Assembly: GCF_002027705.1 (NCBI RefSeq)
Contig: NZ_MBTG01000010.1
Coordinates: 80,758 to 144,757, forward strand
DNA from: Paenibacillus ferrarius
Lineage (GTDB): Bacteria; Bacillota; Bacilli; Paenibacillales; NBRC-103111
Direction of reading: 5' to 3'
DNA length: 64,000 nt
The notes below the pieces were generated by a model. It saw nothing but the letters and a program-made list of their open reading frames with translations. It was not told the origin of the DNA and made no database searches. A program made the position numbers and the translations under genes. Below, piece after piece: positions 15,503 through 24,365 of the stretch; position 1 is the first letter of the stretch, and each line of letters begins with the position of its first letter.

Positions 15503-17041
15503 CTACGAGCGAATTTGAAGGGAATAAATATCTGTTCGGCGATCCCGAAATGTGAGGACATCCGTCGACTTGCGATGACGCTGCAAGATTTCCATATCCA
15601 CCTCGGCCATAATGACCGTTTCTGTATTTTCGCTGCATTCTCCGGCGATCCCGTCGCGCGGGAAGGAGAAATCAGCAGGCGTGTATACGCCGGACTGCGC
15701 GTATTGAATATCCACATTGTCTACATGTGTAAGATTTCCTACAGTTCCCGAAGTCACGGTGAAAACTTGATTCTCGATCGCACGTGCTTGCGCGCAATAT
15801 TTAACACGCAGAAAGGCTTGACGATCTTCCGCGCAGAAAGGCACGAAAATAATTTGAGCGCCTTCCTCGGCTACAATGCGCGAGATTTCTGGATATTCGA
15901 TATCGCTGCTTAGCTGGATCGAGATTTTCCCGCAATCGGTATCGAAGACTTCCAGCTTCGAGCCCCCGTTAATGCCCCACCAGCGCCGTTCATTCGGCGA
16001 GATGTGGAGCTTGTACTGTTGTTCAATCGTGCCGTCGCGACGGAATAAATGACCGACATTATAAATGCGGTTGTTTTTTTCAACGAAATGGGAGCCGCCG
16101 ATGATGTTCACATTATATTTAACCGCTAATTCGGTAAACAACTCAACATATTGCTTCGTGTAGGTGGTTAGCTTCCGAACGGCAAGACTCGGCGAGCGTT
16201 CCTCCAGGAAGGAGAGCAGCTGCATCGTTACATTTTCCGGGAATACGGCAAAGTCCGATTTGTAATCGGCAGAAACATCCACATAATGCTCGCATTGCGT
16301 AGCGAATTCCTCAAAGGAATCAATTTTTTTCATCATATATTGAATGACGCAGATGCGAACGGGGAACGAGAGCTTATAGTGTGTTTTGCTGTTGCTCGGC
16401 TTGTAGTCAATATTGTTCCACTCGAGCAAAGCCGCAAAGTTCATCGAGTCCTCGTCATCGGACAAATAATTCGTAATAATACGCTTCAGCGTGAAGCCAT
16501 TCATCATTTGAAAGGTAAGAACAGGATCATAGATGTTCTGCTGAAGCACTTCTTCTGCATATTCTCTGGGCGACATCTCATCGCTATGCTTATGATAGCC
16601 GGGAATGCGTCCCCCGACGATAATACTCCGTAGATTAAGTTTCTCGGATAGACGTTTGCGTGCTTCATACAGCCTTCTGCCAATTTTCATACGGCGATAG
16701 TCAGGGTGGACCATGACCTCCATACCGTACAAGTTTTCACCGCGTGGGTTATGGTTGCGAATAAAGCCTTTATCCGTAATCTCTGAATACGTATGCTGCT
16801 CTAGGTAATCGTCGAAATTGACGATCAAGCTCGAACATGAGCCGATGATATCGCCATCCAGCTCAACACAAATTTGTCCCTCCGGGAAAATGCGGATGTG
16901 ACTTTCCAAATGCTCAATTTTCCAAGGGTTCATATTCGGAAAGCATATGTGCTGCAAGGCGATAATTTTCGGGAAATCTGCGGCTTCAATGTTGCGGATA
17001 ATCACTTTCTTTTCAAATTGTGAAATTTGATCCGATGTCAT
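15503..17041 (-). CDS. GNAT-amidase fusion, amidase Cys replaced by Ser
   Basis: This 512-residue protein has an N-terminal GNAT acetyltransferase domain (VMVHPDYRRMKIGRRLYEARK is the acetyl-CoA loop) and a C-terminal nitrilase-like domain, the same layout and length as Bacillus subtilis YhcX. The start ATG at 17041 (MTSDQISQFEKK) follows TGGGGAG; the frame also runs up to a TTG at 17137 without a ribosome site. In the hydrolase domain the Glu (FPENVT, residue 269) and Lys (YKLHIS, residue 344) are present, but the nucleophile position reads QLSSDIEYPE, with Ser378 where the paralogue has Cys. A single T-to-A change would do this. The domain may be inactive or serve as a partner of the downstream amidase. 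Confidence 0.88.
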   Translation of the reverse strand: MTSDQISQFEKKVIIRNIEAADFPKIIALQHICFPNMNPWKIEHLESHIRIFPEGQICVELDGDIIGSCSSLIVNFDDYLEQHTYSEITDKGFIRNHNPRGENLYGMEVMVHPDYRRMKIGRRLYEARKRLSEKLNLRSIIVGGRIPGYHKHSDEMSPREYAEEVLQQNIYDPVLTFQMMNGFTLKRIITNYLSDDEDSMNFAALLEWNNIDYKPSNSKTHYKLSFPVRICVIQYMMKKIDSFEEFATQCEHYVDVSADYKSDFAVFPENVTMQLLSFLEERSPSLAVRKLTTYTKQYVELFTELAVKYNVNIIGGSHFVEKNNRIYNVGHLFRRDGTIEQQYKLHISPNERRWWGINGGSKLEVFDTDCGKISIQLSSDIEYPEISRIVAEEGAQIIFVPFCAEDRQAFLRVKYCAQARAIENQVFTVTSGTVGNLTHVDNVDIQYAQSGVYTPADFSFPRDGIAGECSENTETVIMAEVDMEILQRHRKSTDVLTFRDRRTDIYSLQIRS

Positions 17042-17170
17042 ATAGTCTCCCCATTCAAGCGTTAGTTTGTCTTCATTATAAGCCTGTACTTTAATACCCG
17101 TATTATTGGAAGGTAAAAGGATTGTAAACTTTGACAAGATTCGTCATTTTACTTCGCCTGCCCAGTAAAT

Positions 17171-17185
17171 ATGAAAGCGTTTCAT
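17171..17185. promoter_or_regulatory. cre-like palindrome
   Basis: ATGAAA-GCG-TTTCAT is a perfect palindrome around a three-base centre. It resembles a catabolite-responsive element but is one base shorter than the usual 14-bp core. It lies 130 bp before the GNAT-amidase start and 211 bp before the chemoreceptor. Confidence 0.25.
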
Positions 17186-17395
17186 AAAATGGTCTTTTTT
17201 TAGTAAAAAGTTATTTTTTGCTTCGATTTGCATAAAAAAAGGTTATTTACTTCCAAGATTCGACAATTCAACGATTTTCGGATAAAATGATGTCGAATAT
17301 ATACAATAATTTACTCTTATTTCTCGAAAGAGGGTGCTGCCCTTGAAGGTTTAATAGATTCATTCTAGTTAAAAGAAAATGGAGGCTAAACGATT

Positions 17396-19150
17396 ATGGG
17401 CAAAAAAATCAGTATGTCTTTTTTTACAAAGAACTTATTGCTTTCATCCTTTAATATCTTTTTGATTGGCGTATTGCTTATCGTTTCCAGCTATTTTATT
17501 CAAAAGAGTATTCTGATCAATCAGCTTCACAATCAAATTCAAACGGTCACAGAGACCTGGTTCAAGCAAATAGATTCAAATAAAGTTCAAACGGCAATGA
17601 AGGAAAAAAGCTTTAAAGGTCCTGTCCAGACAGAGCTTAGATCGCTGATGGATGACATTAGTAAATACAATCCGACGATTGCACAGGCTTATATATTCGG
17701 CACAGAGCTGCAGGACGGCAATAAAACATCGCTTGGCGTTGTTCCGACGCATCTCATCCAGCCGCTGGAGGAGGCCAAATTAACAATCGGAGATATGTAT
17801 GAGCAGCCCCCAGTCATAGCCAAAACGGTCAAAAACATGCTGGGTTCCAAAGTTGAAACATTCTCGGACGTATATGCCGACGATTATGGGACATGGACAA
17901 CAATTACATATCCGATTAAAGATCAAAGCGGTGCGATCTATGCCTATTTCGCCGTAGACACAGACGCTCGTGCTATACCTGAGGGCTTAAATAAGCTGCT
18001 AATCTATGGGCTCACGATCCTGATTGTTTCCCTCATCGTGATTATTTCGGTTCAATATTTTATTGTTAGAAGAACGTTGTCGCCGATCCGGGAATTAATT
18101 CGAGGCATTGAACAGGTGAGCGCTGGCAACCTGGATGTCGAGCTTCGGACAGGTACGGACGATCTTGGCACAATTAATAAGAAATTTAATCATATGGTCA
18201 ACACGATGAACAATACGATTGTCAAAGTACAAGAGCTTTCTGTCCATGTGGCTGAATCGGCGAAAGGTCTGTATACGACCACAGAAAAGAATAATCTGCA
18301 TGCCGAAACAATTAATTCTCATATCAAAATGATTACGGGCAATATCCAGCATCAAGAGCAGTCCAGTATGGAAAGCTCGCGGGCAATTTCGGAAATTACA
18401 AGTGTGATCCAAACGATTGCACACAGCTCGTCGACCGTTGCTGACGAAGTAAACGACGTAGAGACCAAGTCTGTGCAAGGTGACATCGTCGTGAAAAGCA
18501 TGGTTGAGCAGATGGCGCTCATCAACCAGTTCGTACATGCGACTTCTGAAACGGTCCGTTTGTTAGACCGCCGTTCGCAGGAAATCGGGAACATTCTCGG
18601 CGTCATTACTGGTATTGCCAGTCAAACGAATATGTTGGCATTGAATGCAGCTATTGAGGCCTCCCGGGTAGGTGAGCACGGGCGCGGTTTCGCCGTTGTT
18701 GCCGGAGAAGTGCGCAAGCTGGCTGAGCAGTCCAATCAATCCGCTGATCAAATTTCCTCGTTGATCAAAGAAGTGCAAACAGAGATCCATCAAGCGTCCC
18801 AATCCATCAACGAAGGTACTCACGTTGTTGAAAAAGGAGTGATCATGGCGGAGGAAACCGGTCATTTGTTCACGGACATTTTAAGTGCAACCAAAAATGT
18901 GTCCGCTCAAATTCAGGATGTATCGAGTGCTGCTCAGGAAATATCGGCAGGCACGGAACAAATATCCGCGAATGCTGACGAGCTTAGTGTTGCCGTTAGC
19001 AAGACAGCGACCAACGCAAGTGAAATCAGCCACTCCATCGACGAACAGAAACATCATTTAGAATCCATCGTTCAATCATCCAATGTTCTTTCAGCAACGG
19101 CAGAGGATCTTAAGGAACTTATCAAGCAATTTAAAGTTAAAAAATTGTAA
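17396..19150 (+). CDS. Methyl-accepting chemotaxis protein
   Basis: This 584-residue chemoreceptor has a first membrane helix at about residues 12-32, an extracellular sensor of ~170 residues, a second helix near 201-222 (LLIYGLTILIVSLIVIISVQYF), a HAMP domain (TLSPIRELIRGIEQVSAGNLDVEL) and a long cytoplasmic coiled coil. The signalling tip is IASQTNMLALNAAIEASRVG, with HGRGFAVVAGEVRKLAEQS after it, which binds CheA/CheW. The sensor looks like a Cache-type domain (AYIFGTELQDG and VYADDYGTWTTITYPI). The start ATG follows ATGGAGG. A 17-bp gap separates it from the NRPS-like reductase gene, so the two are likely one operon, an unusual pairing. Confidence 0.93.
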   Translation: MGKKISMSFFTKNLLLSSFNIFLIGVLLIVSSYFIQKSILINQLHNQIQTVTETWFKQIDSNKVQTAMKEKSFKGPVQTELRSLMDDISKYNPTIAQAYIFGTELQDGNKTSLGVVPTHLIQPLEEAKLTIGDMYEQPPVIAKTVKNMLGSKVETFSDVYADDYGTWTTITYPIKDQSGAIYAYFAVDTDARAIPEGLNKLLIYGLTILIVSLIVIISVQYFIVRRTLSPIRELIRGIEQVSAGNLDVELRTGTDDLGTINKKFNHMVNTMNNTIVKVQELSVHVAESAKGLYTTTEKNNLHAETINSHIKMITGNIQHQEQSSMESSRAISEITSVIQTIAHSSSTVADEVNDVETKSVQGDIVVKSMVEQMALINQFVHATSETVRLLDRRSQEIGNILGVITGIASQTNMLALNAAIEASRVGEHGRGFAVVAGEVRKLAEQSNQSADQISSLIKEVQTEIHQASQSINEGTHVVEKGVIMAEETGHLFTDILSATKNVSAQIQDVSSAAQEISAGTEQISANADELSVAVSKTATNASEISHSIDEQKHHLESIVQSSNVLSATAEDLKELIKQFKVKKL

Positions 19151-19167
19151 GAGCGAGGATACCCTAT

Positions 19168-22100
19168 ATGACCATAGAGAGAATGAACCCATCGGATCAG
19201 AGAAAAGAGATCGAGTACAATGTGATTCAAATTCCGTTAGACTTTGCTCGCCAGTCCAGAACATATCAGTATGCAAGGCTGCAAATGGAACTGCCATCCC
19301 CTTTGCGGAGCATGATAGACAAGCAGTATACAAGTCAGCAGGATCGCTTAGCCTTATTCTTAAGCATCTACGCGGCATGGATTTATCGCTTCTCCGGAGA
19401 GCATGATATTGTCGTCGGTACTATCGCAGATCGTTTTCCAGCCTGTTCAGTTCTAGTCTCTGTAGAACGCGCCAAAACGTTTCGAGACCTGTATAGCGCT
19501 GTGCGCAGACAACTGGACAGACCATCGTCAGAAGGGATTAGTCACCCAGAGACGTTTCTCACTCTCAATCATCAACTCGAAACCCCGGATCATTCGATCT
19601 TGAACTGGTCGTTTACACATAACAACCAACGACTCAGCTTGTGCTTGGAATATGATGTATCACTTTTTAAAGATTCTACGGTTCAACGCTTTAGACAAGC
19701 GTATGTCAAACTGCTCGAGGCTGTATTGGCTGATGATGCTGTTCATATCGGCTTGGTGCCTCTCTTGTCAGATGAGGAGCTTGCGATCTACGACCAGATG
19801 AACGATACAGCGTTCCATTATCCAACAGACTTCACGGTTCATCGGATGTTCGAACAGGCTGCTGACAGATTCGGCAGCCGCCTCTCTATTTCTTCTGAAG
19901 AGGGGTCGTATACATACGAAGCTTTGAATGAGCGGGCAAACCAAGTCGCGCATATGCTGCTCAGCAAAGGGCTGCGCAAGGGTGATTTCGTAACCTTATT
20001 CATGGAACGCAGCCTTGATACGATCATCAGCTTACTGGGCGTTCTCAAAGCTGGAGGGGCTTATGTACCCGTTGATCCGGAGTATCCCGAAGAGCGCATT
20101 CGCTACATTGTTGGGGATACCAAAGCCGGCTATATCCTGACTAAGCAGATCCATGCCGAACGCTCTGAGCAGCTCACGGCAAGTCTTGGAACTGTGAAGG
20201 AAATTATGCTGATCGATGGTGACTTGAGCGCTTATGCTGCGGATAATCCGCAGGTAAGCGTCGATCCGGACGATCTAGCTTATGTGATCTACACGTCGGG
20301 CTCCACCGGTCAGCCGAAGGGCACGCTTCTGGCGCATCGAGGCGCTGTCAATCTGGGCACGTTCATTTGCCACAAATTTGGGATCACAGAGCAGGACGTG
20401 CTGACCCAGTTCGCAACGTTCAGCTTCGACGCCTCTGTCTGGGAAGTCATTAGCGCTTTATATGCGGGAGCGCATTTGCATTTATTATCGGCGGAAGAAC
20501 GAGTTTCGATCGAAGCTTTCGCGGATGCTGTCGCTAAAGCGCAAACGACGATCATTCCGGCCGTGCCTACTGTGTTCTTCAATCAACTGGCTGTTCGTCT
20601 GTCTGAGACAGGATTTCGTAAGCTAGCTAGTTTGAGAGCAGTCATGATAGCTGGTGAAGCCTTATATGGCGAACAAGTCAGGGCGTTCCAAACCAAATCG
20701 AATGGTCAGATCGATATTTACAATTTGTACGGTCCAACGGAATGCACGATCGGCACGACGTTTCACCGGATCAGTGAGCCTATCCCGGAGAAACTGACAC
20801 ATATACCGATCGGAACGCCAAATGGGAATTATAGGGTATACATCGTCAATCAGGAGCTGCAGTTGTGTCCGTTGAATGTTCCCGGAGAGCTTCTAATTGC
20901 CAGCGTGGGCTTGGCTAAGGGTTATCTCAATCAACCGCTCAAAACAGCGGAAGCGTTCATTCCGAGCCCGTTTAATCCCGATGAGATGGTGTATAAATCC
21001 GGCGATATTGTCAAGCTTCTGGAAGACGGAACGATCGAATATGTAACACGGCGAGATTCGCAAGTTAAAATTCGGGGTCATCGCATAGAAATCGGAGCGA
21101 TCGAGGATTACTTAACTAAGTATCCCAATATCCAGGATACAGCCGTCATCCCAGTGAAGGAGCCCGGCGGGCAGCAGGCGTTGGTCGGCTACTACACGAC
21201 AAAGGATGGATCGCCTTTGCCTGCCTCGTTAATTCGAACGTTCCTGCATGACAAGCTGCCAGCTTACTATGTTCCCAAATGGCTCGTTCAGCTTGAGGAA
21301 ATGCCGCTTTCTCCAACAGGAAAAGTGGAGCGGAAGAAGCTTGCAGGTTATGCGCTTGAACAAAATGAAGAGCAAATCTTCATAGATGAAACTAAGAAGC
21401 CTGCAACCGAATATCAAAAGCTTATTGCTGCTGCTTGGGAAGTTAATCTAGGCAAGAAACAGCTTAGCATTGAGGACGATTTTTTCGAAATTGGCGGAGA
21501 CTCGCTAGGCGTTATTCAAGTGCTTGTGCACTTGAAGCCATACTGCCTGCAGTTAGCAATCCAAGACTTGTTCCAGTATAAAACGATGGAGCAGCTTGCT
21601 AAGCGGATGGAGCAGTTGGATCAAGAGGTCCAGTATGTGCGCGAGCGCACCCGTCCCAAAGCGATCAAAGTGCTTCATGAGTACCCGCGCATTGAACAAC
21701 TGGCGGGCTTATCCGAGAATCCTGCCAATGTCAAAGAAGCAGCGTGCATTGTGTTAACCGGAGCCACCGGCTATCTGGGATCACATATCTTGTATGAGCT
21801 CTTGAAGAAAAGCTCAGCTCAGATCATCGCCTACATCCGTCATTCACCGGGACAATCTGCCTACAGCAGGCTTCAGGGCGTGATGTTGACGTACTTTGGG
21901 GACAGTTTGCTAGAACTGATGAAAGAGCGGGTTCAGGTTATTGAAGGTGAATTGTCAACACCACAACTAGGCTTGTCGACCCAAGACTGGGAGCGAATCA
22001 GCGGTCAAACGGATGCGATCATTCATGCAGCAGCTGACGTGAGACATTTCGGCAGTGTGGAACAGTTTGAGCAGACGAATGTGCGAGGCACCCAGTATTT

Positions 22101-22884
22101 GATTGAACTCGCGGAGTCGAAGCCTGGCATTCAATTCCATCATATTTCAACCATCGCTATCCCTGAAGATCTGGCACTTAATCATCAGTGGGAGTCGGTT
22201 GAGCAGTTGAATGATTTCTCGCCCAATCTGAATATTGAGAGTGTGTACTCCAGCAGTAAGCTGGCTGCCGAAAAACTGGTTCTGGCTGCAGCCAAGCGAG
22301 GATTGGCCGTCAGCATTTACCGCCCGGCGAATCTTACCTGCCATTCGGTGACAGGCAAATTTCAGACGAACATTGACAGCAATGCTTTTTATCGTATGAT
22401 GAAAGCCATGCTCCTGCTAGGCAAAGCGCCTGAAGCCGAATGGCTTGTGGACCTTACACCAATTGATTATGCCAGCAGTTCGATTGTCGAGCTTGTTCTG
22501 AAGCAAGAGGCAATTGGGCATATGTTTCATATTTGCAATCCGAATCCTATTCCGTATTCGAAGCTCATCGACTACGTCAATCAAATGGGATATCCAGTAG
22601 AAACGCTGCCCTTCGACACGTATACAAGATGGCTGCTCGATCCTAATTATGTGAAAAATCAAGAGGCTCTTGCTCTGGCTATGGCGCAGTTGGAAGGCGA
22701 CGGAGCCAAAGATTCGGAGTTCCAGTATGGCTGTGAGCTTACCTTGTCATACTTAGACGATTCAGATTTTAAGTGTGCTGCATCCGACTTTGCCTTCATT
22801 CAGAAATTAATTAGTTACGCTGTACATATTGGCTATTTCCCTATGCCGCAGAAGCGGCGCGAACCAAGCAAATTGCTTGTATAA
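19168..22884 (+). CDS. NRPS-like protein: partial C - A - PCP - reductase
   Basis: This 1238-residue enzyme activates an amino or carboxylic acid, holds it as a thioester and probably releases it by NAD(P)H reduction to an aldehyde or alcohol. Residues ~1-215 match only the C-terminal half of a condensation domain (LFLSIYAAWIYRFSGEHDIVVG); the HHxxxDG active site is absent. The adenylation domain (~220-720) has YTSGSTGQPKG, NLYGPTECTIG, YKSGDIVKL and PTGKVERKK. The carrier Ser is in FEIGGDSLG near residue 780. The reductase domain has LTGATGYLGSH near 865 and VYSSSKLAAEKL. There is no thioesterase and no other module nearby. The phosphopantetheine and product are inferred from family; the substrate is unknown. 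Confidence 0.9.
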   Translation: MTIERMNPSDQRKEIEYNVIQIPLDFARQSRTYQYARLQMELPSPLRSMIDKQYTSQQDRLALFLSIYAAWIYRFSGEHDIVVGTIADRFPACSVLVSVERAKTFRDLYSAVRRQLDRPSSEGISHPETFLTLNHQLETPDHSILNWSFTHNNQRLSLCLEYDVSLFKDSTVQRFRQAYVKLLEAVLADDAVHIGLVPLLSDEELAIYDQMNDTAFHYPTDFTVHRMFEQAADRFGSRLSISSEEGSYTYEALNERANQVAHMLLSKGLRKGDFVTLFMERSLDTIISLLGVLKAGGAYVPVDPEYPEERIRYIVGDTKAGYILTKQIHAERSEQLTASLGTVKEIMLIDGDLSAYAADNPQVSVDPDDLAYVIYTSGSTGQPKGTLLAHRGAVNLGTFICHKFGITEQDVLTQFATFSFDASVWEVISALYAGAHLHLLSAEERVSIEAFADAVAKAQTTIIPAVPTVFFNQLAVRLSETGFRKLASLRAVMIAGEALYGEQVRAFQTKSNGQIDIYNLYGPTECTIGTTFHRISEPIPEKLTHIPIGTPNGNYRVYIVNQELQLCPLNVPGELLIASVGLAKGYLNQPLKTAEAFIPSPFNPDEMVYKSGDIVKLLEDGTIEYVTRRDSQVKIRGHRIEIGAIEDYLTKYPNIQDTAVIPVKEPGGQQALVGYYTTKDGSPLPASLIRTFLHDKLPAYYVPKWLVQLEEMPLSPTGKVERKKLAGYALEQNEEQIFIDETKKPATEYQKLIAAAWEVNLGKKQLSIEDDFFEIGGDSLGVIQVLVHLKPYCLQLAIQDLFQYKTMEQLAKRMEQLDQEVQYVRERTRPKAIKVLHEYPRIEQLAGLSENPANVKEAACIVLTGATGYLGSHILYELLKKSSAQIIAYIRHSPGQSAYSRLQGVMLTYFGDSLLELMKERVQVIEGELSTPQLGLSTQDWERISGQTDAIIHAAADVRHFGSVEQFEQTNVRGTQYLIELAESKPGIQFHHISTIAIPEDLALNHQWESVEQLNDFSPNLNIESVYSSSKLAAEKLVLAAAKRGLAVSIYRPANLTCHSVTGKFQTNIDSNAFYRMMKAMLLLGKAPEAEWLVDLTPIDYASSSIVELVLKQEAIGHMFHICNPNPIPYSKLIDYVNQMGYPVETLPFDTYTRWLLDPNYVKNQEALALAMAQLEGDGAKDSEFQYGCELTLSYLDDSDFKCAASDFAFIQKLISYAVHIGYFPMPQKRREPSKLLV

Positions 22885-22901
22885 ATAACTTAACAAGGCA
22901 A

Positions 22902-22934
22902 AAAGGCCCACACAACGCGTGTGGGCCTTTTTGC
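22902..22934. terminator. Bidirectional intrinsic terminator
   Basis: AAGGCCCACAC, a five-base loop and GTGTGGGCCTT form a perfect 11-pair stem with A- and T-rich ends, between the NRPS-like gene and the convergent surface-protein genes. Confidence 0.9.
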
Positions 22935-22960
22935 TTCGTCACATTTGGTCATTAAAAATA

Positions 22961-23245
22961 TTAGTTCACAACAAACTCAATGACAATTGGAGTCCCAGGA
23001 TCGAGTGCATCACCATTTGGAATAGTAATAGCCGTAGTAGTAACGGTTGAAGTATCAGCTGATTGAATCTGTCCATTGATGTACAGATTATAATACGCTG
23101 GCGCCGCTGGAAAAGCAGTGGCAGGAGTACCTGTGTCATTGGTGGTTGCTGTTGCAAGAATATTAAAAGCAACCCCGACACCTGTTCCATTTGCTGCTGT
23201 AGCACTGAATCTTCTCGAAGCCATAAAAGGCTTTGTAATTGGCAT
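22961..23245 (-). CDS. DUF4183-like small surface protein
   Basis: This ~94-residue protein begins MPITKPFMASRRFSATAANG after a good Shine-Dalgarno (GAGAGGTG); a longer frame from 23275 lacks one. It has the beta-rich pattern of DUF4183-type C-terminal modules that follow collagen repeats in spore-surface proteins: AYYNLYINGQIQSADTS, then a hydrophobic strand VTTTAITIPNGD and a final IVIEFVVN. It has no signal peptide, as expected for a protein put on the spore from the mother-cell cytoplasm. The neighbouring gene encodes a collagen-like protein whose C-terminal part has a similar [12 protein letters not shown] segment. A spore coat or exosporium role is inferred. Confidence 0.7.
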   Translation of the reverse strand: MPITKPFMASRRFSATAANGTGVGVAFNILATATTNDTGTPATAFPAAPAYYNLYINGQIQSADTSTVTTTAITIPNGDALDPGTPIVIEFVVN

Positions 23246-23328
23246 GAATATCACCTCTCTTCTCTCAACTAGCATATGTTATTGATAGTTAATAGGAACG
23301 GCTAATCCATAACGTACATTTGATTATT

Positions 23329-24024
23329 TTAAGAGATAATTTGAGCCGAGAAACTAACAGATTCAAGAATAATAGGTGTATTTGAAAAAATCGTTTGATC
23401 GTTGAGATGAATGAGCAAGGCGCTTTCACTTAAACGGTATAGGCTGCTTTCTTGCAGCATCCCATTGATGTAAAGGTTGGTATAGCTATTTAGACCATTG
23501 TTTGGAAATGCGGTTATGAAAACTCCTTCATCATCTGTGAATTCATCAGCAGGGATGGCTGCGCGGGACTGAATATCTGAGGTCGCTATATAAAAATATC
23601 TTTGAGCAGTTGGTAAAATGATGATGTCGGGGATTATGACAGATCCCGGTGGACCAGAGGGTCCTGTGGGTCCTTGTGTGCCTTGAAGTCCTTGAAGTCC
23701 TTGAAGCCCTTGAAGTCCTTGAAGTCCTTGAAGCCCTTGAGGTCCTTGAGGGCCAGAAAGCCCAAGTTGGCCTTGTGGTCCTGAGGGCCCTGAAGGCCCC
23801 TGAGTGCCTTGCACGCCGGGAGCTCCTTGAGGTCCTCGGGGACCAGCTCGGCAAGGTTTCTTTTTGAATGTAATAACTTTTTTAGGTTCTTTGTTTCTTT
23901 TTCGCTCCGTACAAGTACACCCTAATTTCAATCCCGTTATTCCACGTACTTTCTTTTTAGGCTGCTGTTTTCGTACCGCTCTTTTCTTTTTTGCAATTTT
24001 TTTGCAACATACGGCTTCCCCCAA
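23329..24024 (-). CDS. Collagen-like spore surface protein
   Basis: This ~231-residue protein starts at a TTG (24022-24024) with GGGAGGTG just upstream. The N-terminal 60 residues are rich in Lys, Arg and Cys ([12 protein letters not shown]). Residues ~60-130 are about 22 Gly-X-Y triplets, many GPQ and GLQ, which form a collagen-like triple helix; seven near-identical GLQ triplets reflect a 9-bp DNA repeat that could change in length. The C-terminal ~95 residues form a trimerising beta-rich domain with [12 protein letters not shown], shared with the downstream DUF4183-like protein. BclA-type exosporium proteins have the same layout, so a filament on the spore surface is the likely role. No signal peptide is present. 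Confidence 0.82.
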   Translation of the reverse strand: MGEAVCCKKIAKKKRAVRKQQPKKKVRGITGLKLGCTCTERKRNKEPKKVITFKKKPCRAGPRGPQGAPGVQGTQGPSGPSGPQGQLGLSGPQGPQGLQGLQGLQGLQGLQGLQGTQGPTGPSGPPGSVIIPDIIILPTAQRYFYIATSDIQSRAAIPADEFTDDEGVFITAFPNNGLNSYTNLYINGMLQESSLYRLSESALLIHLNDQTIFSNTPIILESVSFSAQIIS

Positions 24025-24365
24025 GTTAAACACCTCCCGATGCAATATTCTATCATATGAAATTGTCAAGAGGAGGTTTGGACTAAAAATGAAATGCGAG
24101 TAGAGTTCAACCTATTTGTATTGAAATTAGATGCAGGACTATTCCGACTATGTCCTTCTCCAAGGGAGCTTGCACGAGTAGCCCTCAGTAAAGTTTCCCA
24201 ACGGCAACACTTTCAGCTTTCATTCAGCGGAATTTAAGCTCAATTTTATGTTAAAATCATCCAATTTTCAGGGCGGTTTCATGAAAAATTCAGGTAGCAT
24301 CTCTATACTTTGATTTGTAAGCAACAACAGACGTGGAGCCACGAAACGGAAGGATGGAGATTGAG
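24025..24365. other. Intergenic region between divergent genes
   Basis: Apart from the ribosome sites of the flanking genes, I see no gene, repeat or strong hairpin. It must hold promoters for the collagen-like gene (leftward) and the five-repeat secreted protein (rightward), but no consensus pair stands out. Confidence 0.5.

Noticed and set aside
15515..15913. 132-codon plus-strand frame in the GNAT-amidase gene
   Set aside because: Antisense shadow of a gene with strong motifs.
17171..17185. Firm cre (CcpA) site
   Set aside because: Palindrome is one base shorter than the cre core, so it is listed only with low confidence.
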